Source: an uncultured Lachnospiraceae bacterium
GTDB lineage: Bacteria > Bacillota > Clostridia > Lachnospirales > Lachnospiraceae
Direction of reading: 5' to 3'
Assembly (NCBI GenBank): GCA_900546495.1
Contig: URDN01000043.1
Location: forward strand, 1-20,618
Length of the DNA: 20,618 nucleotides
Positions 1 to 6,890 of the stretch are shown piece after piece. Made by a program: the position numbers and the translations under genes. Every line of letters begins with the position of its first letter. Position 1 is the stretch's first letter. Under the pieces are notes generated by a model, which saw only the letters and a list, made by a program, of their open reading frames with translations, ran no database searches and was not told where the DNA came from.

Positions 1-1
1 C

Positions 2-538
2 TATGATTTTATCATCAATCTGAGAGGTTTACACAGAATAATTTACACTACCGCTTTAACACAGACAACATCATCCAAAGCGATTGCCTATGTCTGCATC
101 AAAAAAGACAACACGACTTACTGGGGCGCGGGCATCGACGAAGACATCATCAAAGCCTCCATTCAGGCACTGTGCATCAGTGTCAACAAAATGCTCGCCG
201 TACAGAAAGGAAACGCCTGCGAAGATGTCCGCCTGACAAAAATGCTGAACTACATCCAGAACCATTACCAGAACGTGACATTAGCGGATATGTCCCAGGA
301 ATTTCATCTGACAGAGCCATACATCAGCAAATACATCCGTGAAAAATCCGGGATAACCTTTGGCGAACATGTCACAAATATCCGCATGAAAAAAGCATGC
401 ACCCTGTTAAAAAATGGAAACATGACAGCAGAAAACATTGCGGCATCCATCGGCTACCCAAACGTCGAACACTTTAGCCGCACCTTTAAAAAGAAATACC
501 ATATGACTCCGATCCAGTATAGAGAATCCAAGAATTAG
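2..538 (+). CDS. LeuA-type regulatory domain fused to AraC HTH domain (5' partial)
   Basis: The frame is open from base 2, so this is the 3' end of a longer gene that begins before the window. Codons up to about base 196 resemble the C-terminal regulatory (dimer) domain of 2-isopropylmalate synthase: SSKAIAYV, then WGAGIDEDIIKAS, then SVNKML, the order seen at the end of LeuA proteins of the fungal/actinobacterial kind. In those proteins the domain binds leucine and the chain normally ends there. Here it continues in frame for about 110 residues into a complete AraC/XylS domain with two helix-turn-helices and the signature NVEHFSRTFKKKYHMTPIQYR (about 478-528). An ATG at 191 could start the HTH part alone, but the open frame upstream matches LeuA, so I read one polypeptide. 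Whether a catalytic barrel lies upstream cannot be seen. A terminator follows 8 bases after the stop. Confidence 0.75.
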   Translation, partial: YDFIINLRGLHRIIYTTALTQTTSSKAIAYVCIKKDNTTYWGAGIDEDIIKASIQALCISVNKMLAVQKGNACEDVRLTKMLNYIQNHYQNVTLADMSQEFHLTEPYISKYIREKSGITFGEHVTNIRMKKACTLLKNGNMTAENIAASIGYPNVEHFSRTFKKKYHMTPIQYRESKN

Positions 539-545
539 ATTTCTC

Positions 546-594
546 AAAAAGCATATACCAAACGCATTAACCAACGTTTTGTATATGCTTTTTT
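546..594 (+). terminator. Intrinsic terminator after the LeuA-AraC gene
   Basis: Arms 546-564 and 575-593 pair over 19 positions with a single mismatch, around a 10-nt loop. The right arm runs into six T residues. The left arm starts with A residues, so it could also stop transcription from the other strand. Confidence 0.85.
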
Positions 595-645
595 CATAAT
601 AAAAAACTGAAATCCGGGAATTTTACATATATGTCTGACTTCTAT

Positions 646-674
646 TTGACTTGTCAGTTATTTTACGACATAAT
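646..674 (+). promoter_or_regulatory. Sigma-A-type promoter of the permease gene
   Basis: TTGACT (646-651) and CATAAT (669-674) are separated by exactly 17 bases, about 100 nt before the permease ATG. A short palindrome (TGAC-TT-GTCA, 647-656) overlaps the -35 box, and ACATATATGT lies just upstream at about 625-634. Both could be operator sites, but no regulator is identified. Confidence 0.6.
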
Positions 675-775
675 GATAGCAGGGGCTTTTTACATATGTC
701 GTATATGATGTATTCAGACCACCATCAGGATGATTCTGGCTTATTATCGTATACACAAAATTTGAGGAGGTTTTT

Positions 776-2131
776 ATGGCAGCACAAATCACAGCCGTCA
801 TTATTTTCCTGATCATGTTTGCACTGATTATCACGGAAAAAATTCCACGGCATATAGCCACAACCATCTGCAGCGTCGCGACTATCATTCTGGTTTTCGG
901 TGTCTGTATGCACAGTGCGGCTGCACTCTGGGACACACTGAATTTTCAAACGTTTACATCTGTTGATTTCTGGCGCGCGGGAGCGGAAGCGACAGAAAGC
1001 ACAAAAGGAATCAACTGGCAGACCATCATTTTCATCGCTGGTATGATGATCATGGTGGAAGGAATGGCACTTTCCGGATTTTTCTCCTGGCTCTGCCTGA
1101 CCATTGCCAAAGCAGTCAGATACAACACGACAAAGATTTTTATCATGTTTATGATCCTTGCCTTTGTCCTGTCGATGTTTATTGACAGCATTACCGTAAT
1201 TTTATTCCTTGCGGCAATCACAATTACCCAAAGTAAACTATTGCAGTTTAATCCGATTCCGGTTATTATCGCGGAAATCTTCTGTTCGAACCTTGGTGGT
1301 TCTTCCACCATGTGCGGCGATCCGCCAAATATCATTATCGGAACAGCTCTGCATTATACCTTTACCGATTTCCTGACCAATACCGGTGTGATTGCAATCA
1401 TCTGTCTGGTATTGATGATTTTCTTCTTTTACATGTGTTTCCGTAAAAAACTTGGCACACGAAATCTTTCCGAAGAAGAAATCGCAAAAATGCCGACACC
1501 GCAGAGTGCCATCACAGATAAACGTGCTTTTATCATCAGCACTGTGATTTTCCTCTGTGCCGTAATTCTGCTGGTAACACATGGTCAGACCGGTTTAACA
1601 GTTTCCACCATCGGCATCATTGCCGCGGTTGCTACCTGCATCACAGCAGGTAAGAAAAGCAAAGCAATCCTGCGACGTGTTGATTATCCGACACTTGTAT
1701 TTTTCACCGGCTTATTTATAGTCGTTGGCGGTCTGGAAGAAACCGGTATTCTCGAACTGATCGCAACCTTTATTCATGCGATCAGTGGTGGAAATATCAC
1801 ATTTATCGTAATTATTATTATCTGGATCTCCGCTGTAGCAAGCGCGATCATTGATAATATTCCATTTTCGGCTACGATGATCCCGATCATCAAAAGCCTT
1901 GCTGTAACTTCCGGTGCAGATTTGTCCGTCCTTGCATGGACACTTGCCCTTGGTACTGACATCGGTGGCAGCGCAACTCCGATCGGTGCTTCTGCGAATG
2001 TCGTCGGCATCGCCGTTGCATCAAAAAACGGTCATCATATTTCCTGGAAGCAGTATTGCAAGTACTCCATTCCGGCAACGTTGATCGTTATTACTGTTTC
2101 TATGTTGTATATCATTGTTAGATATATATAA
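776..2131 (+). CDS. Ion-transporter (ArsB/NhaD/SLC13) superfamily permease
   Basis: A 451-residue, very hydrophobic membrane protein with about ten or more transmembrane stretches. Two related halves each carry a conserved acidic hydrophobic segment (FIDSITVIL near residue 137; IIDNIPFSATM near 360) followed by a re-entrant signature (NLGGSSTMCGDPPN, 172-185; DIGGSATPIGASAN, about 395-408). This duplicated GGS...N pattern is typical of the IT superfamily: ArsB/NhaD-like permeases, the mammalian P protein and the SLC13 carboxylate transporters. The substrate cannot be told from sequence; Na+/H+ exchange, an oxyanion or a carboxylate are all possible. The start is secure because GAGGAGG lies 6 bases before the ATG. 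It stands alone, with its own promoter upstream and a 21-bp terminator after the stop. Confidence 0.85.
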   Translation: MAAQITAVIIFLIMFALIITEKIPRHIATTICSVATIILVFGVCMHSAAALWDTLNFQTFTSVDFWRAGAEATESTKGINWQTIIFIAGMMIMVEGMALSGFFSWLCLTIAKAVRYNTTKIFIMFMILAFVLSMFIDSITVILFLAAITITQSKLLQFNPIPVIIAEIFCSNLGGSSTMCGDPPNIIIGTALHYTFTDFLTNTGVIAIICLVLMIFFFYMCFRKKLGTRNLSEEEIAKMPTPQSAITDKRAFIISTVIFLCAVILLVTHGQTGLTVSTIGIIAAVATCITAGKKSKAILRRVDYPTLVFFTGLFIVVGGLEETGILELIATFIHAISGGNITFIVIIIIWISAVASAIIDNIPFSATMIPIIKSLAVTSGADLSVLAWTLALGTDIGGSATPIGASANVVGIAVASKNGHHISWKQYCKYSIPATLIVITVSMLYIIVRYI

Positions 2132-2136
2132 ATAAA

Positions 2137-2191
2137 AAAGATACCTTTTGTAATAGGACTTCATCCTATCCCTATTACAAAAGGTATCTTT
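2137..2191. terminator. Bidirectional terminator between permease and toxin-antitoxin pair
   Basis: A perfect 21-bp inverted repeat (2137-2157 with 2171-2191, 13-nt loop). It has A residues before it and T residues after it, so it fits a terminator on both strands for two convergent transcripts. Confidence 0.88.
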
Positions 2192-2284
2192 CTTTTCTCC
2201 TGCTCTGTCTCTCCAATCTTTTCTCATTCTTTTTCGGGGAAGGCAGATTCTATTTTGATATTTTTGATTCGTCTTTCCAAAACA

Positions 2285-2572
2285 TCATGCTTTCTGTTTT
2301 GGTACAAATTCAATTTTTAACACCATCCCCATTCCTTCTGCTAATCTTTTTAACAAGTTAACAGATGGATTTCTTGTTCCATTTTCCAGTTTGCTAATAT
2401 CTGCCTGATCAATCCCTGTACGCTCTGCTAATTCCTTTTGTGTTAAATTTTGAGAAGTACGTGCATCTACAATTGCTCTAATTACATCAAACTCCGGTTG
2501 CATTTCTTCATATTCTTTTCGAAAGTTTTCATCATTCATCTGCTTTTCCAACATTTCATTTAATGTTTTCAT
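2285..2572 (-). CDS. higA: HigA-type antitoxin, XRE-family HTH
   Basis: A 95-residue protein. An acidic, helical N-terminal part (LEKQMNDENFRKEYEEMQPE) is followed by a complete Cro/C1 (XRE) helix-turn-helix at about residues 30-85 (SQNLTQKELAERTGIDQADISKLENG, then LLKRLAEGM). Its ATG overlaps the TGA of the upstream toxin gene (ATGA), so the two are translationally coupled. The order toxin then antitoxin is that of HigBA systems, unlike most type II modules. In this family the antitoxin binds and neutralises the toxin and represses the operon by binding a palindrome at the promoter; a matching palindrome is present at 2943-2962. The gene symbol is by family and order only. Confidence 0.85.
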   Translation of the reverse strand: MKTLNEMLEKQMNDENFRKEYEEMQPEFDVIRAIVDARTSQNLTQKELAERTGIDQADISKLENGTRNPSVNLLKRLAEGMGMVLKIEFVPKQKA

Positions 2573-2925
2573 ACCTTCTTCATCCTTTCCATATAGTCTT
2601 CTCGTCGCACTTTTGCTAATTGTATTTCTGCTACAGGTGTTTTTTGTGTCTTCTTGACAAATCCATTTGTAAGTATAATTTTCCCTTCAGCAAAAAAGAA
2701 ATACATTACCCTGGTAATATCACTTCCAAATTTACAACGAAGTTCAAAAATGTCATCTTCTATATGTTTGCTGTATGGCTCACGCAATTGATTTCCTTTT
2801 TCCTGTAAAATTACCAACATTCCAAATATCTTAGCTCTCATTTTTGGATCAAGCTTATCTAAAAATTTTTCTACAGGATTATCTCCGACCTCTGTTTCAT
2901 ATGCAATAACTTCAAATTTTGTCAT
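2569..2925 (-). CDS. higB: HigB-type toxin, RelE superfamily (phage Gp49-like)
   Basis: A 118-residue protein of the RelE/ParE superfamily, Gp49-like/HigB branch. The family pattern is clear: NPVEKFLDKLDPKMRAKI, then HIEDDIFELRCKFGSDITRVMYFFF, then IILTNGFVKKTQKTPVAEIQLA. The basic ELR...R...Y and FVKKTQKTP segments match the region that carries catalytic basic residues in ribosome-dependent mRNA-cleaving members. It is expected to act in the cytoplasm on mRNA in translating ribosomes. The ATG at 2925 has AGGAGA 6 bases upstream (plus-strand 2932-2937) and a consensus promoter just before it. It overlaps higA by 4 nt. The length is normal and no damage is seen, so the module looks intact. Confidence 0.85.
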   Translation of the reverse strand: MTKFEVIAYETEVGDNPVEKFLDKLDPKMRAKIFGMLVILQEKGNQLREPYSKHIEDDIFELRCKFGSDITRVMYFFFAEGKIILTNGFVKKTQKTPVAEIQLAKVRREDYMERMKKV

Positions 2926-2939
2926 ATGTATTCTCCTAT

Positions 2940-2968
2940 ATTATATGGCATATATACCATATTGTCAA
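2940..2968 (-). promoter_or_regulatory. Consensus promoter of the HigBA operon
   Basis: Read on the minus strand: TTGACA (2968-2963), a 17-base spacer, and TATAAT (2945-2940), both perfect sigma-A consensus boxes. The -10 lies only 14 bases before the toxin ATG, so the leader is very short. Confidence 0.88.
2943..2962. promoter_or_regulatory. Palindromic operator in the HigBA promoter spacer
   Basis: A 20-bp near-perfect palindrome (9 of 10 base pairs; outer ATATGG/CCATAT) fills the spacer and the inner half of the -10 box. A repressor bound here would exclude RNA polymerase, as expected for HigA autoregulation. Confidence 0.75.
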
Positions 2969-3148
2969 TTTTGTTATTTTTCTTTTATTCATTTCTGAGA
3001 ATGCATTCGTCATGACATTTATAAAGTGTAGCCAGTATATAATGCCTTTCTTTCATCGTCAATGCCGACTTTTATCACAAAATTTTTTCTGTACAAATTG
3101 CATAAACCCCATTTTTCTGCTACATCCCTTGTATTTTCTGGCTATATC

Positions 3149-3186
3149 AAAAATCAGGAGTCGAAAACCTGATTTTTCAACTCCTG
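3149..3186 (-). terminator. Terminator of the flavoprotein-ferredoxin operon, with two alternative stems
   Basis: Two hairpins share bases. One pairs 3149-3158 with 3168-3177 (10 bp perfect). The other pairs 3155-3167 with 3174-3186 (12 of 13 pairs, 6-nt loop). On the minus strand the second is followed by ATTTTT, as expected of an intrinsic terminator 40-80 nt after the ferredoxin stop. Confidence 0.75.
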
Positions 3187-3229
3187 AAATAACATCATTT
3201 TTGTTTAATTTGCTACCCTAGCATATGAT

Positions 3230-3421
3230 TTATTTTTTCAGATAAATTGCTGTCACCGCACAATCGCGTGCCGCATTTTTCGCAGTCTCTTCCAGGTCTG
3301 CCGGAAGTTCATCGTATTTCACATCAATACAATCTTTGTCAAAATTATGTGCAAACAACTCTGGATACAGACCTACGCAAATACCGCATCGAACACAATA
3401 TTCTTTTATTTCAACTTTCAT
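3230..3421 (-). CDS. Small single-cluster [4Fe-4S] ferredoxin
   Basis: A 63-residue ferredoxin. The N-terminal motif YCVRCGICVGLYPELF gives three ligands (Cys9, Cys12, Cys15), and a lone Cys54 near the C-terminus (RDCAVTAI) gives the fourth, the layout of monocluster ferredoxins. Two positions differ from the common form. Tyr19 replaces the cysteine that forms a disulphide, not a cluster ligand, in well-studied members. Ala replaces the proline that usually follows the last cysteine. The start at 3421 is chosen because GGAGG sits 8 bases before that ATG; an in-frame TTG 15 bases upstream overlaps the ribosome site itself. The gene lies 80 bases after the flavoprotein gene with no terminator between, so it is the likely electron partner of that enzyme. 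Confidence 0.85.
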   Translation of the reverse strand: MKVEIKEYCVRCGICVGLYPELFAHNFDKDCIDVKYDELPADLEETAKNAARDCAVTAIYLKK

Positions 3422-3501
3422 TTTCCGTTCCTCCAACTTTATTTTTCAAAATATACCAAAACTTTTAAAATGCTGTTTTTCACAACTCATTTGCTGTATA
3501 A

Positions 3502-5031
3502 TTACGCATTTTTCTCCAGATAATCACAGGCACTGTCTCCTGCTGCAAAACCGAACGGCATCGCAAAATAAGCACCTGCACTTCCACCTGTCGGCGGGTT
3601 TCCATAAAACTCACCCATCATGTTGTCACCGGCTGCATAAAGTCCCGGAATTGCTTTTCCATCTTCGCGGATAACCTGCATTTTTCCGTTTACTTTAATA
3701 CCGCCAATGGTGTCATAGCCTGCACAGAAGACGCGCATTGCATAGAACGGACCTTTGCGTACCGGGCGGAGATATTTTGCATCTTTTCCGAACTCTTCAT
3801 CCTCGCCATTGTCACAATATCCATTGTAACGATCCAATGTTTCCTCTAATCCTGCCTGATCGATGCCGGACTGCACACAAAGCTCCTCGATGGTATCTGT
3901 CATAAATACATGTTTGTTGCCTTTTTCGTTGATCAGTGTTTTGAACTGTCCCGGAATATCCGTCAGTTTTTCTACCGGGAAAATGAAATACATGTAGTCC
4001 ACACCATCTTCTTCCAGATGACGACGGGTATCCTCATCAAATACAATATAACTTTCGCCATTCGGCTGGTTGGAAATACCGGTACTGATGGCCATATGGT
4101 TGTTGGAAATACTCTCATCAATGAAGCGCTCGCCGTTTTTGTTTACCCAGAGATACGGCTGCTCCTGAATGGTACGTGTCTCGTTGTATACGATCCATGG
4201 GGAACTTGCCACGATGCCCGGTCCAGGAACCAGATTGTGTCCGGATACAGCGATTGCGCTCTGTGCGCCACCAAGTTTCCATGCCAATTTCTGTCCGTCA
4301 CCGGTCTGACCGGAGTTTGGATAGCAATTAAACAGTACATTTCCGTCACCGGAACAATTATAATCAGTAAATGTAAATCCAGTATATTTCTTCATCATCT
4401 CACGGTCTTCCATAATTCCGCCGCTGGCAATAATGACTGCTTCACATTCCACTTCAATTTCTTCTTTTGTCTCATTATTCACAGCTTTTACGCCATTTAC
4501 TTTTCCGTTCTCGTCCACCAGAATATCCGTGATTGGTGTGTTCAGCATATACTGACCACCACGTTTAATGATATCTTTCATGGCATTCAGACAGATCAGT
4601 GCACCGCCGTGTCCTTTTCCACGCCCCGGAACCAGATAAAAATCACCATGTGCCATAATCGCCGGTGGAAATCCATCTGCATATTTCGGATTTCCGATAT
4701 CCTCAAGCTCCAGTTTCTGTGTCGGAATCATTTTGATTCCAAGACGCTCAATATACTCTTTTGTTCTCCATGAATTGTTTACATACTGACGGATAACGGA
4801 TGGATTTGCGTTGTAGTTGGAATACTCATACAGCAAATGAAATGCCGCATTCTGAAAATCCTTGTCATTTCGAATACTTAAATACGCAATCGGACAGTTG
4901 GAAACTGCGCCGCCCTGATACGGTTTCTTCTCAAATACTATTACTTTTTTTCCACGAGCAAGGGCTGCATCTGCTGCAGAAATTCCTGCCATACCGCTTC
5001 CCATGATTACCAGATCTGTTTTTAACCTCAT
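3502..5031 (-). CDS. FAD-dependent reductase, fumarate reductase/ketosteroid dehydrogenase-like
   Basis: A 509-residue soluble flavoprotein without a signal peptide, heme domain or FMN-binding domain. The N-terminus has a dinucleotide-binding fold (GSGMAG, 11-16) ending in VIVFEK. In the middle are LNTPITDILVDENGKVNGV and ASGG, the usual second FAD contact, and WVNKNGERFIDES. The C-terminus has GLYAAGDNMMG...GNPPTGGSAGAYFA, the FAD ribityl-binding end. This is the fumarate reductase/succinate dehydrogenase flavoprotein superfamily, whose members reduce activated C=C bonds or oxidise the reverse. The substrate is not known. The ATG at 5031 has GGAGG 10 bases upstream; the frame extends 14 codons further without a better start. 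The ferredoxin gene follows, suggesting cytoplasmic electron delivery. The nearby hydrolase and regulators hint at aromatic substrates. Confidence 0.8.
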   Translation of the reverse strand: MRLKTDLVIMGSGMAGISAADAALARGKKVIVFEKKPYQGGAVSNCPIAYLSIRNDKDFQNAAFHLLYEYSNYNANPSVIRQYVNNSWRTKEYIERLGIKMIPTQKLELEDIGNPKYADGFPPAIMAHGDFYLVPGRGKGHGGALICLNAMKDIIKRGGQYMLNTPITDILVDENGKVNGVKAVNNETKEEIEVECEAVIIASGGIMEDREMMKKYTGFTFTDYNCSGDGNVLFNCYPNSGQTGDGQKLAWKLGGAQSAIAVSGHNLVPGPGIVASSPWIVYNETRTIQEQPYLWVNKNGERFIDESISNNHMAISTGISNQPNGESYIVFDEDTRRHLEEDGVDYMYFIFPVEKLTDIPGQFKTLINEKGNKHVFMTDTIEELCVQSGIDQAGLEETLDRYNGYCDNGEDEEFGKDAKYLRPVRKGPFYAMRVFCAGYDTIGGIKVNGKMQVIREDGKAIPGLYAAGDNMMGEFYGNPPTGGSAGAYFAMPFGFAAGDSACDYLEKNA

Positions 5032-5135
5032 AAAAATAAAACCTCCTTCACCTGTTGCTCTTTTTTCGAACACCTGTTAAGGAGATTTTATCAATAACGC
5101 TTTTCTATTTGACCTTTCATCTGGCATAAATCATA

Positions 5136-5169
5136 TGTATTTTCAAGAATACAATTGTGCATTTTGCAC
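5136..5169. promoter_or_regulatory. Paired dyads upstream of the flavoprotein gene
   Basis: Two short inverted repeats sit side by side: TGTATT-6 nt-AATACA (5136-5153) and GTGCA-TTT-TGCAC (5157-5169), 105-140 bases before the flavoprotein ATG. A third, GCAAAACTTTTGC, lies at 5260-5272. They are possible regulator sites. No good -35/-10 pair was found; the best is GTCAAA-17-TAAAAT nearer the gene. Confidence 0.35.
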
Positions 5170-5294
5170 TCGGATTATCAGCTCATTTTAAAATTTCAAT
5201 TTTATAAATAGCATTTGAGTTTTCATGATTCCTACATTTATTTAAAAAATATTCCTCATGCAAAACTTTTGCTATTTTTCTTCCATACTTCTAC

Positions 5295-6890
5295 TTATCC
5301 GTTCTTTTTTCCAGATGTTAAAATATATTGTTCTATCTGCATCGACAATATATACCGCATCTTTTCCTCCGCATCATCCAGCGAAATGCCATAGTTTTCT
5401 TCCACCGACTGGATCACATTTCGCACGGTATTTCGGTGAATTCCAAGCTCTACCGCTGTGCGTGTTGCACTGCAGTCATTTTTCAGATAACACAAAACCG
5501 TTTTTCCATATGCACTGTGATGCTCCCGATCATACTTTGCCACCTCACGATAAAACTCCGACTGCATCGCCCTCGGATTCATTTCATCTTCCATCCTTGA
5601 AAACAGATGATACATCACCACGTCCTTATACTGATAGATCACCTGCTCCTTCGTTTTTTGCGAAACATTCTTATTCCATGCCAGCGTAAACACCGCCTGT
5701 GTGTACGCATCTCGCAGACACCTTAATTCATAAAAAATGTTACTGATCCCGACGCGGTACTGATATTGTTCCAAAAGCTGCCTCAGAATCCCCAGCTCCT
5801 TTTCGTTAAAAAATATCTCCTGATGCAACGGTACTTTACTGTATTTTAGCAGGCAGATATGTTTCTCATACAAAAAAGGCTTAATCTCCCAGGACTGCCG
5901 TTCCAGCAAACGCGCCAGAAACTTCAACGGCACATTTTCCTGATTGGAAAAATCAAGAATCCCCAGTACAAAATAACCGGTTTCCTCCAGTCCATCGATC
6001 ATATTTACCTGCTCCGTAATACGATCTTCCGGAATTTCCGCTGTTCCAAGCAGGTTTGCCAGAAATGTCTCATACATCATCCGACCATGTCTCTGATTTT
6101 CATAATTGCGCTGCAGATAAAAAGACATATTTTTCATAAACATGCGGACCAGATCCAGATATCCAGCTTCCGGCGAATGATCTCCACAGAAAAAGGAAGT
6201 ATAGCCAAGCAACGTCTGCCCACTGAAAAACTGCAGATAAATATTCGTGCCAGCGTTTTCCGCTGCCGGCGCAATCAACATTTCTCCCTCCCGTATCTGG
6301 GAAAAAATCTGCTTTTTCTTCAACTGCTCCATGGTATGCGCATCCGTATACCCCTGCTGCACGGTTTCCCAAAAGGTCTTGTAATGAGATTCGCAATGTT
6401 TCGTATATGCCAGCACATCGAAACTTGCATCAAATACGATCATCGGATATTCCAGAACCGACTCGCTGATATCGATCAGCTCCTGCACGTCCTTTCCTTC
6501 CAGCGCCACAATGTGCATATTTTTGTCCCACTCAACCAGTCGATAAAAAATTTCCACCAGTGCATTCATGACTTCCGGCACTGATTTTTCCGTCTCGATA
6601 CAGATCAGATTATTATGAAACTGTCTCCATTTTTTTCGCTGCTCCTGATTTTTCTGACCGGCTTCCTTTTGTGAAAAAATCACCAGCATACATACCGTTT
6701 GCGATAATATCTGCGTTTTCTCCGGAATATGCGCGCCATCACATAAATACAAATACTCATCACTCAGATCTTCCCGTTCCGGAATCCAGTGTTTGATTCC
6801 TGCAAATTGCTGTTCCGTCTTTGTTTCCCCTAAAATGGTGATCCCCATATCCCGGATAAAATACAGAATCATATTTTTTGTAATTGTCAT
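5295..6890 (-). CDS. PucR/CdaR-type transcriptional regulator
   Basis: A 531-residue cytoplasmic protein. The last part (about 455-515: TVLCYLKNDCSATRTAVELGIHRNTVRNVIQSVEENYGISLDD) is the PucR-type C-terminal helix-turn-helix, which usually ends regulators of purine, sugar-acid or aromatic catabolism. The preceding LRCLRDAYTQAVFTLAW segment is the GGDEF-like region common in the same family. The N-terminal half looks like a sensing region; I do not recognise its ligand. Its ATG overlaps the stop of the lysR gene (ATGA), so the two are co-translated. The next gene downstream is the flavoprotein gene, 263 bases away, with no convincing terminator between. It is likely an activator of one of the neighbouring catabolic genes, but the target is inferred. 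Confidence 0.8.
   Translation of the reverse strand: MTITKNMILYFIRDMGITILGETKTEQQFAGIKHWIPEREDLSDEYLYLCDGAHIPEKTQILSQTVCMLVIFSQKEAGQKNQEQRKKWRQFHNNLICIETEKSVPEVMNALVEIFYRLVEWDKNMHIVALEGKDVQELIDISESVLEYPMIVFDASFDVLAYTKHCESHYKTFWETVQQGYTDAHTMEQLKKKQIFSQIREGEMLIAPAAENAGTNIYLQFFSGQTLLGYTSFFCGDHSPEAGYLDLVRMFMKNMSFYLQRNYENQRHGRMMYETFLANLLGTAEIPEDRITEQVNMIDGLEETGYFVLGILDFSNQENVPLKFLARLLERQSWEIKPFLYEKHICLLKYSKVPLHQEIFFNEKELGILRQLLEQYQYRVGISNIFYELRCLRDAYTQAVFTLAWNKNVSQKTKEQVIYQYKDVVMYHLFSRMEDEMNPRAMQSEFYREVAKYDREHHSAYGKTVLCYLKNDCSATRTAVELGIHRNTVRNVIQSVEENYGISLDDAEEKMRYILSMQIEQYILTSGKKNG

Larger units (their letters stand above)
2926..3229. other. Gene-free stretch between the toxin and ferredoxin genes
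   Basis: These 304 bases hold the HigBA promoter and operator at the left and the ferredoxin terminator at 3149-3186. Between them (about 2970-3148) is AT-rich sequence in which I see no gene, RNA or repeat. A plus-strand open frame across the region has no ribosome site or family resemblance. Confidence 0.6.

Noticed and set aside
191..538. A stand-alone 115-residue AraC-type regulator starting at ATG 191
   Set aside because: The same frame is open for at least 63 codons upstream and matches the end of a LeuA regulatory domain, so the ATG is more likely internal.
2919..3221. A 100-codon plus-strand open frame between the toxin and ferredoxin genes
   Set aside because: It has no ribosome site or recognisable domain, is Phe/Ile-rich as expected of AT-rich spacer, and runs through the HigBA promoter and the ferredoxin terminator.
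3230..3421. Ferredoxin judged broken because Tyr replaces a cysteine in the CxxCxxCxxxC motif
   Set aside because: In single-cluster ferredoxins that position is a disulphide cysteine and not a ligand; the distant Cys54 supplies the fourth ligand, so the protein should still hold a cluster.
3910..4773. A 287-codon plus-strand open frame opposite the flavoprotein gene
   Set aside because: It lies wholly antisense to a well-conserved FAD enzyme, has no family resemblance and no upstream ribosome site; it is a by-product of codon use on the other strand.
5859..6584. A 241-codon plus-strand open frame opposite the PucR-type gene
   Set aside because: It is antisense to a clear regulator, with basic, low-information composition and no start signals.
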